Below, piece by piece: positions 1 to 10,044 of a DNA stretch of 64,000 nt. Source of the stretch: Dendrocalamus latiflorus (taxonomy: Eukaryota; Streptophyta; Magnoliopsida; Poales; Poaceae); NCBI GenBank assembly GCA_017311315.1, contig CM029626.1, positions 7,120,006 to 7,184,005 of the forward strand, given 5' to 3'. The position numbers and the translations under genes are program-made. The notes beneath the pieces were generated by a model. That model did not search any database, was not told the DNA's origin, and was given only the letters and a program-made list of their open reading frames with translations. Positions within the stretch are counted from its first letter, which is position 1. Every line of letters begins with the position of its first letter.

Positions 1-104
1 AACATCTCATATAACATATCTTCATAATCATAATCATAATCTTATATTATTTTTATCTCATGCAACATATCTTCGTACAGGCAACCAAACAATATCTCTT
101 CTCA

Positions 105-224
105 GCCAGACTCTACTCGTACGTGAACCAAACACGATAGCGTTGCATGCGCTCAACCTGTCCCATAAGAGCCTGGCTCTCAGATACGAGCCAGGCTCTA
201 CTCGTACGTGAACCAAACAGACCC
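105..224. repeat. Direct repeat of about 30 bp, possible MITE end
   Basis: A roughly 29-bp unit beginning GCCAGACTCTACTCGTACGT occurs at about 105-133 and again, with small changes, at about 190-219. Both copies run into GTGAACCAAACA. The second copy continues into GACCC, so its reverse complement starts GGGTCTGTTTGGTTCACG, which looks like a Tourist-type MITE terminus. The other end would lie outside the window or has decayed. No coding potential is visible in 1-930. Confidence 0.35.
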
Positions 225-938
225 GTACTCTCCAGCATTTAATACTACTTTCATGAATTTTTAGGAGTTTTTAGGTCAACTTTTGAAAAAGTTTATCATG
301 TTGGGTTCTTTTTCTTATGTCTTTGTATAAAGGAAATTGGGTTGAATAATTTGCCATGTTTGTTTTTAGTTTGTTTTTATGTGGTTTAGTTTTGGAGTAA
401 TCTTGCATATTGTACGACTACCTTTGTACGAGGTATTTTTATGTAGAGCTAGAGTTCTCGATGAATTTTAAGTTGTGTTACAATATCAAATTTGATATTC
501 GAGAGACTTTTAATGCTTTTTTCCACAAATATTTGGTTAAAAGATAGTAGAGTGTTGAATTTTGAGTCAACCATTTAGATCAGAGGAAATCCACACGGTT
601 GATTCAGGAGGAGCTCATGCTAGTTTTCTTAACCATTTTCTAAGCTATTCCAACGCAAATTTTGTGTAGACCATAGTGTGAGGTTACCAACGGCATGGGC
701 GTCTCCCAGACGAATTGACTTTTTAGCCGACACGTTTAGCTCGTGGAATGTCAACTTGTCAATGGATCAGATTTTGCTCCACATAACCCAATAATTTTGC
801 TTTCAAAAGACGAAAAAATTATTTCCCTTTGACCGACTCTTTGAACTGGTCGTTCAATCCTTTGGGAAACACGGTTGTAGAAAGACATCAATGAGCAACC
901 AAAGAATGGTGAAAGCTGCACTTATTTTTACGGTGCAC

Positions 939-1309
939 AGTAAAAACTGATATGCATTCATTCTCACGGCGTACTTACCGTGCACTCAGACTAAAAAGGT
1001 CGTGAAAAATTTTGAAAAAATTCTGGATATACTTCATGGTTTACTTCACCTATATATGAAATTTCAAATTCATTCTATGTTAAGAATACAAAAAAAGAAA
1101 AAAATTCTGACAAATTTAAACTCTTAACATTTGTTAGATTTTTCTCTTTTTTTACTCTTAATATAGAATAAATTTGAACTTAAAATTTTTTATATATGTA
1201 GAGCAAGTTTAGAAATACATGTAGAATTTTTTTCGGATTTTCTTGTGACTTTTTTAGTTTAAGTGTGCAATGAGTACACCGTAAGGATGAATGCATAGTT
1301 GTTTTTGCT
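939..1309. mobile_element. Fold-back MITE, copy 1
   Basis: The two ends are inverted copies of each other over about 70 bp. The left end contains TATGCATTCATTCTCACGGC followed by an inner CTAAAAAGGTCGTGAAAAA. The right end read in reverse complement contains TATGCATTCATCCTTACGGT and CTAAAAAAGTCACAAG. The AT-rich interior is also close to self-complementary, so the whole unit folds into one hairpin. A diverged copy lies at about 5843-6165. No protein is encoded and I could not fix a target duplication. Confidence 0.6.
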
Positions 1310-2021
1310 CCAAACAATAGGCCATACACATTGATGGTAGATGCCAAAAATTGCTATGATAATAACGTACATGCCTTATCTAATTGCTACAAATTTTCTA
1401 TAAAAATCATGTGTTCAAATCAAACATGTTTTGGAATATCTTATATTGTAGGCGAAATCATGTGATCGATTTTTATTAATAACAACGCCAATAAAATTTA
1501 TTTTACAAAGATCTTCTGGTTTATATTAATAACACAAGATTAAAGTACATAATTGCATAACTTATTAGCTTTCTATAAAAGTTGGGTATTACATGTTAAA
1601 CAATCAAATCCTTCTGTCTACTACATCGTTTTCCTCAATGGAGACTTCAAATCTAGTGGTATGTCATAATTGTTGACGATTATCATGACATGGACATTAG
1701 ATTACCAAGGATCACCATGAATATATAGGATTTGCAACTTTATACAGAGAGAAAGATTTACTAACCAACATACAGGTGTAAAATACGCGGAGAAGTTACT
1801 GACATTTCTGAATGAAGTTATCATCGGTTTTGAATGAAGTTATTGCTAAATATTCACAATGCCAGAAAGTTAATAACGTTTTTGAATGAAGTTACCATCG
1901 TTAATGAATGAAATTACTGGCGAACACTTACAGTACATAGCCGGTGATAACTTTCTGGGGCGCAAAACTACGCGCACAGAATAGCGCTACCGGGTATACA
2001 CACACACACACACATATATAT
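1310..2021. other. No gene seen; AT-rich spacer with short repeats
   Basis: I see no conserved coding exon here. Between about 1800 and 1930 the phrase GAATGAAGTTA recurs three times at irregular spacing. The stretch ends in a (CA)n(TA)n microsatellite at about 1995-2021 that directly abuts the long-TIR element. Confidence 0.5.
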
Positions 2022-2556
2022 AGGTGGAAGCACCCAATCCACTCAAACGTTTTTGCCAAAACCCCCCTACCGGTTCGATTTCTTTTTTTCCGGCCCCGCC
2101 TCTGATCCCCACCCCCACCCCCGCGCCGTTCCGCCTGCCTCTCCTTCTCGCCTCCCTCCCCGGCGGCGCCGCTCCCTCTCCCTCTCGCCTCCCTCTCCCT
2201 GTCCACCTTCTCGCCCCCGCACCGCCTCTCCGGCCCCCAGCGCCGCTCCAGCGCCTCTGCCCCCTCCTCCCCCGGCTCCCTCCCCGACCTCCCAGCGCCG
2301 CCCCCCGGCTCTCTCCCCGGCCCCCTCGGCGACGCCCTCCGGCCCCCGGCGCCGCTCCAGCGCCTCTGCCCCCGCACCGCCTCTACCCCAGACCCAACTA
2401 GGGCTTGGGCTGACGGTGCCGCCTCCCTCTCACCTCTCGCCGCCCTCCTCCCCCGGCTCCCTCCCCGGCCTCTCGGCACCGCCCCCCAGCTCTCTCCCCT
2501 GCCTCCCGGCGCTGCACCCCGGCCGGACATACTTGGCTCGGTGCCTCCAGGTGTAA
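2022..2556 (+). repeat. Left terminal inverted repeat of the Pack-type element
   Basis: This matches the reverse complement of 4553-5221, including the outer run up to the CCGGTTCGATTTC segment and the GC-rich inner part. The right arm is longer because GC-rich subunits are duplicated in it. The left flank is a CA/TA microsatellite. Confidence 0.7.
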
Positions 2557-3718
2557 GTGATTGGTGGGTAGCAGAAATATATTTTTCCATTTGTATTGTC
2601 TAATTTTATTCTCTAATTTGTTGTAGTCTTGTTGACTCCTGAATCAATGGGAATTGGCATATGCAGAAAAACACAATTTGCAAATTTGCAATTGATATGT
2701 ATTGCTTACGGTGTAGATTTCTGGTCTTTCTTTTGATGTTTTTGTCCGGGAGAAATGCTCTGTTACCCTGGTGCTTATGCCAGTTCATGTGCTTCGCAGG
2801 TTTGTCGAAAATCTGAATGGTGGTGTTGAAAATCTGAATGGTGGTGAACAAAAGCTTATGCCAGTTCAAATTAGTAGCTTTATTTAGTGCATGAATAGTA
2901 TCAGGCCTGTGGACTGTATGCAAATGGCTTGTAAGAATTTTTGGTTTGTGCAATGTAACAATGTTAGTTCAAAGATAATTGATGGAAGCTTGCTTCCAGC
3001 TTTTTCCAGTTCTGATTGGTTGTTGTATGTGAAATCAATGAATGGAAGAGGTTGCTAACCTAACTCTAACATGGCTATTCCAGTTCTTATTGGCTGTTGT
3101 TTCTTCTGAAAAGCTATTTACTTTACTTTAAAAAGTGCTTCATTTTGTATGACAGAAGAGAGCTCAGGAGCTAATTCTGGTAGAAGATGCCTTTGTTTGA
3201 CTGACAGCCTGAATGGGACACAACGACAATGGATGTGTCAATTTATCAAGTGTAAAAAGAAGAGATCAACAATCTGTCATTGTTTTGTCTTCGTATTTCT
3301 TGGCACATTACAGATTCAAAGACACAACGACAGATTGTTGATGGCTCTAGGCTGGTAGTGGCACACCAGTTTCCTGAACCATAATCACAAATCGGTTGCA
3401 TTCTTTTACAGTACTACAATGAAGTATTGAGGTGTAGTAAACATTTGCATGCCATTAGCACTAAACAGATACAACATTGACGCATCCATTGCGCAGCATC
3501 CCCAGCTTGGTTTAACAAAAGAGTAGGCTAGTAATGGAAGACTGCTTCATCAATAATAATTCATTCACATACATACAGATGCAAGAACCTCGTAATAGAG
3601 TGCGCCATTTACAATGCTAATTACTTGGCAATCAGACTAATAGATTGACCAGCCAGAAAAATAAAATAAACACCGTCATTTTAACCGTCACTCCGTCAGC
3701 AATAACAATGTTCCAAGA

Positions 3719-4233
3719 TTATAGTGACCAGAATATGATCTGGGTGTCAAAAGCGCAGGAGTAGCACTGCCAAGGGATGCTCGCCGAGGAGTTGGGAGTC
3801 ATTATTCCATTTGATCGGTACCCGTTTGTCTTTCTATTTAAACTGCTCGTCCTCTTTGGGCTTGGTTTAGATACAACAAACGCTTCTTTATCTTTTAGTA
3901 GGATGCTCACCAACTTCTTCTGGTCCTGCAACAATGCAAAAGTAATGTTAGAACACCAGATCGCGTGAGATTATTTTTTAATCAATAAGTGTGTTTTACT
4001 AAACAATTGCTACCTGGTATCGCCGTTTTTCCTCTTCTGTTCTCTGTTAAGTATGTACTCTTCTAGAACTGATACTAGGCGCCCCTGTGAAATGCATATG
4101 CGAGTCAATATATACTCAAAAAAGGGTCTACACTATTGCTGATCAGATTGTATACATACCCCATCATAGAGGAAGGGCTCATTTCTTGCATTTTCCCAAG
4201 CAAAGGTCCGGTTTATCAAGTTGCCCACCATAG
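3719..4233 (-). pseudogene. Captured MAP65 (PRC1/Ase1 family) gene fragment, frameshifted
   Basis: Three exons with consensus splice signals read in order on the minus strand. Exon 4160-4233 encodes MVGNLINRTFAWENARNEPF followed by LYDG. Exon 4014-4084 encodes RLVSVLEEYILNREQ. Exon 3719-3925 begins DQKKLVSILL and contains SKPSPKR. This is the C-terminal region of plant 65-kDa microtubule-associated proteins, which bundle microtubules in the phragmoplast and cortex. The middle exon is 71 bp, so a single base is missing and the last exon falls out of frame; the last exon also ends in an unrelated tail. No upstream MAP65 exons are present and the piece lies inside an inverted-repeat element, so it is a transduplicated, non-functional copy. 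Confidence 0.75.
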
Positions 4234-4552
4234 CTGAGAAAGATATGGGTCTTGCATCAAAATCTGAATAACCTAGCATTCTTCAGTAACTATCCTAGTT
4301 CTATTTATCAAAACTTCCACAATATACTAGACAAAATACACTTCTTTGCCATGATTTCTAAAACATAAGTGGACCTTTTCTGCCGTAATTCCAGAAATTT
4401 AATTCTCGATATCATCTAATCTTGACTGGTAAGATACTCTGGATCATTAAAACAAATCACATCTGCAGATTCATCGAAACAAATTACATGTGCTGGTGCA
4501 AAACAATCAAAGTAATGTTCATATGCAATATACAGGAGCACTTGCCTCATCC

Positions 4553-5221
4553 TACTTGAGCACATTTTCCTGAGGCGGCGGCGGTCGTGGATGGAGGCGG
4601 TGGGTTGGGGGTGGCGCCGAGAGAGCCGAGAAGGATGGCGCCGAGGGAGCCGGGGCGACAGTGGGGGGCTGTGGAGGGCGGCGCCGGGGGAGGCTGGGGA
4701 GAGCCGAGGGGAGCGGCGCCACGGGAATCCGGGGAGGGAGCCGGGGGGCGGCGCCGGGGACAAGGGAGCCGGGGGAGGAGGGCGGCGAGTGGTGAGAGGG
4801 AGGCGGCACCGTCGGCCCAAGCCCTAGTTGGGTCTGGGGCAGAGGCGCTGGAGCGGCGCCGGGAGCCGGAGGGCGTCGCCAAGGGGGCCGGGGAGAGCGC
4901 CGGGGGGCCGGGGAGGGAGCCGGGGGAGGAGGGGGCAGAGGCGCTGGAGCGGCGCCGGGGGCCGGAGAGGCGATGCGGGGGCGAGAAGGTGGACATGGAG
5001 AGGGAGGCGAGAGGGAGAGGGAGCGGCGCCGCCGGGGAGGGAGGCGAGAGGGAGAGGGAGCGGCGCCACCGGGAAGGGAGGCGGGGAGGGAGGCGAGAAG
5101 GAGAGGCAGGCGGAACGGCGCGGGGGTGGGGGTGGGGATCAGAGGCGGGGCCGGAAAAAAGAAATCGAACCGGTAGGGGGGTTTTGGCAAAAACGTTTAA
5201 GTGGATTGGGTGCTTCCACCT
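4553..5221 (-). repeat. Right terminal inverted repeat of the Pack-type element
   Basis: This is the inverted partner of 2022-2556. The last bases, GGATTGGGTGCTTCCACCT, are the reverse complement of the left terminus. It contains internal repeats of a GGCGCCGGGGG-type motif, which explains the length difference from the left arm. Confidence 0.7.
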
Positions 5222-5299
5222 TCAAAGATCCAGGCCGTTTGAGGTACATTCGACGGTCCAAATTCGGAGTTCACATGTTAGCACCGAATAGCCTGTTAG

Positions 5300-5496
5300 C
5301 ATTGGATACGTTCCCATATATATATGCATATGTATATGCATATATGTATATGTGTATGTGTATACATATATATATATGTGTGTGTGTGTGTTTATATATG
5401 TATATGTATGTGTATGTATGTGTGTACATACATACATACATACATACATACATACATACATACATACATACATACATACATACATACATACATACA

Positions 5497-5527
<31 letters not shown>

Positions 5528-5630
5528 GTTTGTGTGTATATGTATATGTATGTCTATGTGTATATATGTATATATTTATTGTATATGTGTGTGTATGTAA
5601 CACATACGTACGTACATACATGTACGCGTA
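5300..5630. repeat. Compound microsatellite (TA/TG/CATA)n
   Basis: Mixed TATG, TA and TG repeats flank an uninterrupted tract of about 25 ACAT units at roughly 5426-5524. Apparent open frames here (alternating Tyr/Ile/His/Thr or Met/Tyr/Val/Cys) are products of the tetranucleotide. The tract ends directly at a Micron-like repeat unit starting near 5632. Confidence 0.9.
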
Positions 5631-5631
5631 T

Positions 5632-5830
5632 AATAACAGGGGCACCATAGTGCCCAGACTCCATGATTAAAACCTTCTATTCATGATTAAGACTTTTCAT
5701 CCATGATTGAGATTTTCTATCCATGATTAAGACTTTCCATCTTGATATATTATATATCATTGCATTTGCACATATCTAAAAGCAATCTAAAGGCAGGGAG
5801 ACATGATGCACAGACACTATACACACACAC
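5632..5830 (+). mobile_element. Micron-like repeat unit
   Basis: The unit opens AACAGGGGCACCATAGTGCC, then has three to four copies of a CATGATTAAGACTTT phrase, an AT-rich TATATTATATATCATTGCA section, and AAAAGCAATCTAAAGGCAGG. The same order of blocks recurs at about 9049-9145 and in both orientations between 58265 and 59268. It is bounded by microsatellites on both sides: CATA/TA to the left and (CA)n at 5821-5840. Micron elements of rice are known to sit in TA microsatellites. The identification rests on this habit, not on a sequence comparison. Confidence 0.5.
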
Positions 5831-5842
5831 ACACACACACTA

Positions 5843-6165
5843 ACCGTGCACTCTAAAAAAATTCCGAAAAAATTTTATATGTACTTCTAAACTTGTTCTA
5901 CCTACGTATAAAATTTTAACTTCAAATTTATTCTATGTTAAGAGTAACAAAAAGAGGAAAATCAGATAAATGTTGAGAGTTCAAATTTGTCAGAATTTTC
6001 TCATTTTTAGTATTTTTAACATAAAATGAATTTGAACTTAAAATTTTATGCATATGTGGAGCAAACCATGAAGTATATCTATAATTTTTTTAAAATTTTT
6101 CATGGCTTTTTTTAGTTTGAGTACACGGTAAGTGTATCGTAAAGGTGAGTGCATAGCATATGTTC
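5843..6165. mobile_element. Fold-back MITE, copy 2
   Basis: This is a diverged relative of the hairpin repeat at 939-1309. It has CCGTGCACTCTAAAAAAATT on the left and GAGTACACGGTAAGTGTATC plus GGTGAGTGCATAG on the right, with a near-palindromic AT-rich core (CAAATTTATTCTATGTTAAG against AACATAAAATGAATTTGAAC). Its left terminus is replaced by a CA microsatellite. Confidence 0.55.
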
Positions 6166-6366
6166 ATGTATGGAGCATACCTAGTGCAAATGACCTTTTC
6201 AGTGTAAACATACAAACACGAATTAGGGCCGACGGATCCACCTTCTACACCTCAAACCCGTGCAGTGGAATCCGTCAAAACTTAACGCCCTTTTACATAT
6301 AACCCCCTCCCCCTGCGATTTCCCTCGTTGCCTCAACTCCCCCCAAGTCTTTCCCCAGCTGCCTTA

Positions 6367-6657
6367 GGGTATGTACAATGCAAGATGCTTATATATGAAT
6401 GCTTAAAGAGAGAATATAGCCACATCATCAAGCACCCATGCAAAAGTTATTTCCTCCAATGCAAGCATCTCTTCTGTGGGTGCTTAGATGCTATATTATC
6501 TATTAATAGATATAGTTATACACATAAGTACTTACTAAGCACCGATGCTTATTTAAGCATTGATGTTTCAAAATAAGCACCTTATCTATCCTATATAGTA
6601 AGAAAAATCAGTTTTTCATTGCTAAGCATCTCTCTAAGCGTCTGCATTAGACATACT
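6367..6657. mobile_element. Tourist-like MITE nested in the long-TIR element
   Basis: The terminal inverted repeats are GGGTATGTACAATGC on the left and, in reverse complement, GAGTATGTCTAATGC on the right. They are flanked by the trinucleotide TTA on both sides (6364-6366 and 6658-6660). A 291-bp AT-rich unit with a TTA duplication fits the PIF/Harbinger-derived Tourist group. A relative interrupted by a solo LTR lies at 49033-51504. Confidence 0.75.
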
Positions 6658-7648
6658 CTTAGTCTCTTTTCCCCTGCTGCCCACTCGCTCCCCCCGAGTC
6701 TTTCCCCGGTTGCCTCAGTCTATTTTCCCCCGACGCCCACTCGACTCACCGCCCCCCTTTTCAACCACCTCGGCGCCACCCCACCACCATCCCCCTGTGC
6801 CACCCCTCCATCCCTGGTTTGCTGGCCTCCCCCACTTGCGTCGCCAACCGCCGCCTCGCTCTGACCGCTGTGCCTCCCCACTCGCATCACCATACGTTGC
6901 CTCCCTTCGACCTTGGGTCCTCGCCGCCACCCCATCCACCATCCCCCGGCTCCACCACTGCATCGCCGCCCCCGGCGCCACCTGGGCTCCTTGGCGCCGC
7001 CCCCTCCACCACCCTAGCGCCACCCCCTCCCCTGCCTGCAGCACCTCCTGACGCCACCTTGAGAAATTTTTCTGTTGGAGAAATTGTCAGAGATCTGTTG
7101 CTAATAAATCGAAGAAGGAAAATGATGTGAAAATCGTTTGGCCTGAATACCAAAGTGTATAATTGTGCAGTGCCTTCTCTCTGCCCCCACTGTTGTTGTA
7201 GAATTAGCTTCACTAGGAGTAACTGAGAATTGTACGTAACTGAAAATGAATGGATTTATGTAACATAAGAATGCATGCCTCAGTTCATTTTTTTCCCTTT
7301 TCTTGTTTCCAATGGATGTAAGTTCTCTGTGACAATGATTGTTATGTACAATTTGATGCAATTATGCTATACTCCCATGCAAAATCTGATGACTGAATCT
7401 GTTGAATGAATTAGTGATTGCAGCTGACATTTATCCACTTGGCACCGATGATATACTCCCTAGACTGTAGCAAAAATTTTGTTTACAGGAAGCCTAGGTG
7501 CAACCTGATACTATTCAATGATTTGTTTCCAGAAGTTTGTGTAAGTGTGCCAAAGGCAGTCTTGGGGCTTCCAGAATTTTGAGATGTTATGAGAGATGTG
7601 TCATCTTTCTGCTGAATAATCCAATAATCACACTTTTTATAGAAAAAT

Positions 7649-7785
7649 ATGCACTTTTACATCCATGTTTTTGTCAGGGAAAGCTACAGCAAACAGAAAG
7701 ATCATATGCACTTTTGCATCCATGTTTTTCTCAGGGAAAGCTACAGCAAACAGAAAGATCATATGCACTTTCTCAGGGATATGCA
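7649..7785 (+). repeat. 57-bp tandem repeat, about 2.3 copies
   Basis: Copies start at 7649, 7706 and 7763 (partial), each opening ATGCACTTT. The first two also share TCAGGGAAAGCTACAGC and CAAACAGAAAGATCAT and differ at only a few positions, which suggests a recent duplication. Confidence 0.8.
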
Positions 7786-9048
7786 CTAGGAGATGTTTCC
7801 TAGACAATGAACAGTATCAGGTTTTGTCCATGGCCATTTCAATCCATCCACTTGAAAGACAACATTGCTACATTCAGCTCTCACAAGCAAATATGAAAGC
7901 AAATATCAGCTTTCCCAAAAACTAGCAGTAGCAGCAGCAAACAGCAAATTTTAGAACAAAAAAATTAAGAAGCATATATCAGGTTGTTGCATGTAGCATA
8001 CTAAAAAATGGGACATGGTGCAGTATCAGGCCTGAAAATACCTCATTGAGAAGGAAAAACTATATCCTAGTGAAAATACTGACATTGATCATTCAAGCAT
8101 GTAGGATTCCAACATATCACTTAAAGACAACAACTGTACACATAGCATCACCATCAGTACACATAGCATCACAAACAGTACACAAGGAGGGAAAAACATA
8201 ATGGATTGATTTAAGTATCAAGCATAATTGACAGGTGAAGTGAAACACATGCACACAAGACGATACTACGAATGGGATGCTTCCGCTCTTTTGCGGGGTA
8301 CCAAAATGAATTACTTGGTGGGAAGATAAACTAATCTGAGTGATAGAGTATGTATCAACGCTTTCTTATCTTATCAATGCCAATGCCACGCTCTCATCGG
8401 TCACAAATTCCATGCCTACTTCGAATTCTATAGGTGATAGAACGACAAATTGAGACAAGATACTCATAACCTTAGTGAGCATAAATTCTACATGTGATAA
8501 ATTACCGTATACTTGCTTGAGTATGTCATGTATACTTTTCGGGTAGTCCTTGGTGGGGTCGAAAAAGAGGTAGATCCTCAGCTCCCGGTCGCACTTCCCA
8601 TCGGAGAACACATTCGTCTGCAGGACAACAATAGCTGCAATGCAAGAAGCAAATTGATCTCTTCCATTAACACTGCAGCAAGAAAGCAGAGCAAGCACAT
8701 GGAAGAAACTAAGATGTAGTTTAATGCAATGGAATGGTTGTGTGCATAGAAGGCGGTGACGGGCGACAGTTGCGGACGGTAATACTGTCGGCGGTGCAGT
8801 GGGGGAGAGAGGGATTGGCCAGTGTATGGAGATGCCAGCGGCGGATAGATCCGAACTGAGGCAGCGGGAGTTGAGGCCACGAGGGAAATCACGCGGGGGG
8901 TTATGTGTAAAAAGGCATCAAATTTTGAGGAATTCCACTGCACAGATCTAAGACGTAGAAGGTGGATCTCTCAAAACTTAACCTCCTGTTACACACACAT
9001 CTATAACGATTTGGCAAAAGTTAATGAATGCTAATGGGTTTGTCTGAT

Positions 9049-9230
9049 ATATTATATACCATTACGTTTGCACGTATTTAAAAGCAATCCAAAGGTAGAG
9101 AGGCCTGATGTCCAAACACCATGGTGCCCTATTTCAGTATTTCTAAATTTTTCACACACGATACACAAAGAAAAACTTATTTTAGACCATGGTGCTCAGA
9201 CATCATAATGTCCTAGTTAATTGTACTATA
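9049..9230 (+). repeat. Truncated Micron-like repeat
   Basis: The block TATATTATATACCATTACG, then AAAAGCAATCCAAAGGTAGA and ACACCATGGTGCCC, matches the right half of the unit at 5632-5830 and the copies near 58400. The left half is missing. Confidence 0.5.
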
Positions 9231-10039
9231 CACACTTCATGTGTCTTAGGATTGATCCTTAGCGTCCTTAGCGCTTAGCACTTTCACCTTCAAGCAAAAT
9301 CAAGTATGGCCTACTTGTATTCCTTTGAGCACCAAAGCAGGCACCAAAAGCACATTGACCAGTCAGGTCTTCCAGACAATTATAACCACTCCATTTTCAG
9401 CAACACCTTTACCTTTCTCTTTTTCGACGGCCGCGAAAGACGAATTATATCTTCTGATCTTCTACTACTATGTGTAAGCAATTCCCACTTAGCTCACACA
9501 AATTCGGCCATTTTTCTGCAGATGAAGCAGGCAAATAAAAATTGCCAAGAACGGCAAGAAGAACCCAACAGCAGCAACGAGCCAACGACACGGCTGCTCA
9601 TGCAGCGAGCAACGTGTCCCCTAGACCAAGACCAGACTTCTGAATCTTCAGTTTTATATGAACAAAAGCCTTGGCCACAACATGATGCACAGCAAATTTA
9701 ACATGGCTATGTATATGATAATAATAATGAATAAGGCTAGATTTTAGAGTGCCCTATATTCTAGGCCATGTTCTTTTGCTGCATGCTCATGTGAGGCTTG
9801 AGAACAGTCACATGAACCTGGGATGTTAGGTTAGGTTAGGTTCTTGCAAATTGGAGTGCAGAAACTGCAGTGCCATCATGTGTTCCTTCTTCAGAGATTG
9901 CTGTTGCTGGGAGCAGCACATGGCAGCGGTGCATGAGGACCATGGCTGAAATGCAGATATGTAATTCAATTGGCCGAATTGGTCGGTGCGGCCGGCCGGC
10001 CGGCCAGCCAGCCGATGGCAGCACGAGGGCAGCCATGAT
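9231..10039. other. No convincing gene
   Basis: A 131-codon open frame at 9306-9701 has no domain or composition that I recognise. A CCGGCCGGCCGGCCAGCCAG run sits near 9990. The stretch ends in the target site of the 3.1-kb solo LTR. Confidence 0.4.
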
Positions 10040-10044
10040 CCATC

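Larger units (their letters stand above)
2022..5221. mobile_element. Long-TIR element with captured gene fragments (Pack-MULE-like)
   Basis: The element begins AGGTGGAAGCACCCAATCCA and ends with the reverse complement of nearly the same sequence. The inverted similarity continues through most of 2022-2556 against 4553-5221. Both TIRs are very GC-rich and hold long Pro/Arg/Gly/Ser frames that are compositional artefacts. The 2-kb middle contains a three-exon MAP65 fragment (3719-4233, minus). Near 4420-4520 another open stretch on the minus strand (ending DPEYLTSQD) is not recognised. Long GC-rich TIRs with captured exons are typical of Pack-MULEs, but I found no 9-bp target duplication and no transposase. 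The superfamily is therefore an inference. Confidence 0.65.
6234..8971. mobile_element. Second long-TIR element (non-autonomous)
   Basis: The left end (GGATCCACCTTCTAC, then GTGCAGTGGAATCC and a TTTACATATAACCCC run into CGATTTCCCTCGTTGCCTC) is repeated in inverted orientation at about 8860-8971. The inverted similarity covers roughly 110 bp. Inside are a GC-rich Pro/Ser-coding tract (6660-7060), a nested Tourist-like MITE (6367-6657), a 57-bp tandem repeat and an unrecognised minus-strand open frame near 8366-8620. There is no transposase and I could not define a target duplication. A Mutator-like origin is a guess from the TIR length. Confidence 0.5.

Noticed and set aside
2053..2556. Long Pro/Arg/Ser open frames in the GC-rich TIRs (also 4552-5190, 4587-5291, 4828-5670)
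   Set aside because: Several frames on both strands are open at once, they are inverted copies of each other, and they run into microsatellite. They reflect composition, not genes.
5222..5650. Open frames of Tyr-Val-Cys-Met or His-Thr-Tyr-Ile repeats
   Set aside because: Pure translation of a CATA/TA microsatellite. The same applies to 58560-58793 and 59224-59529.
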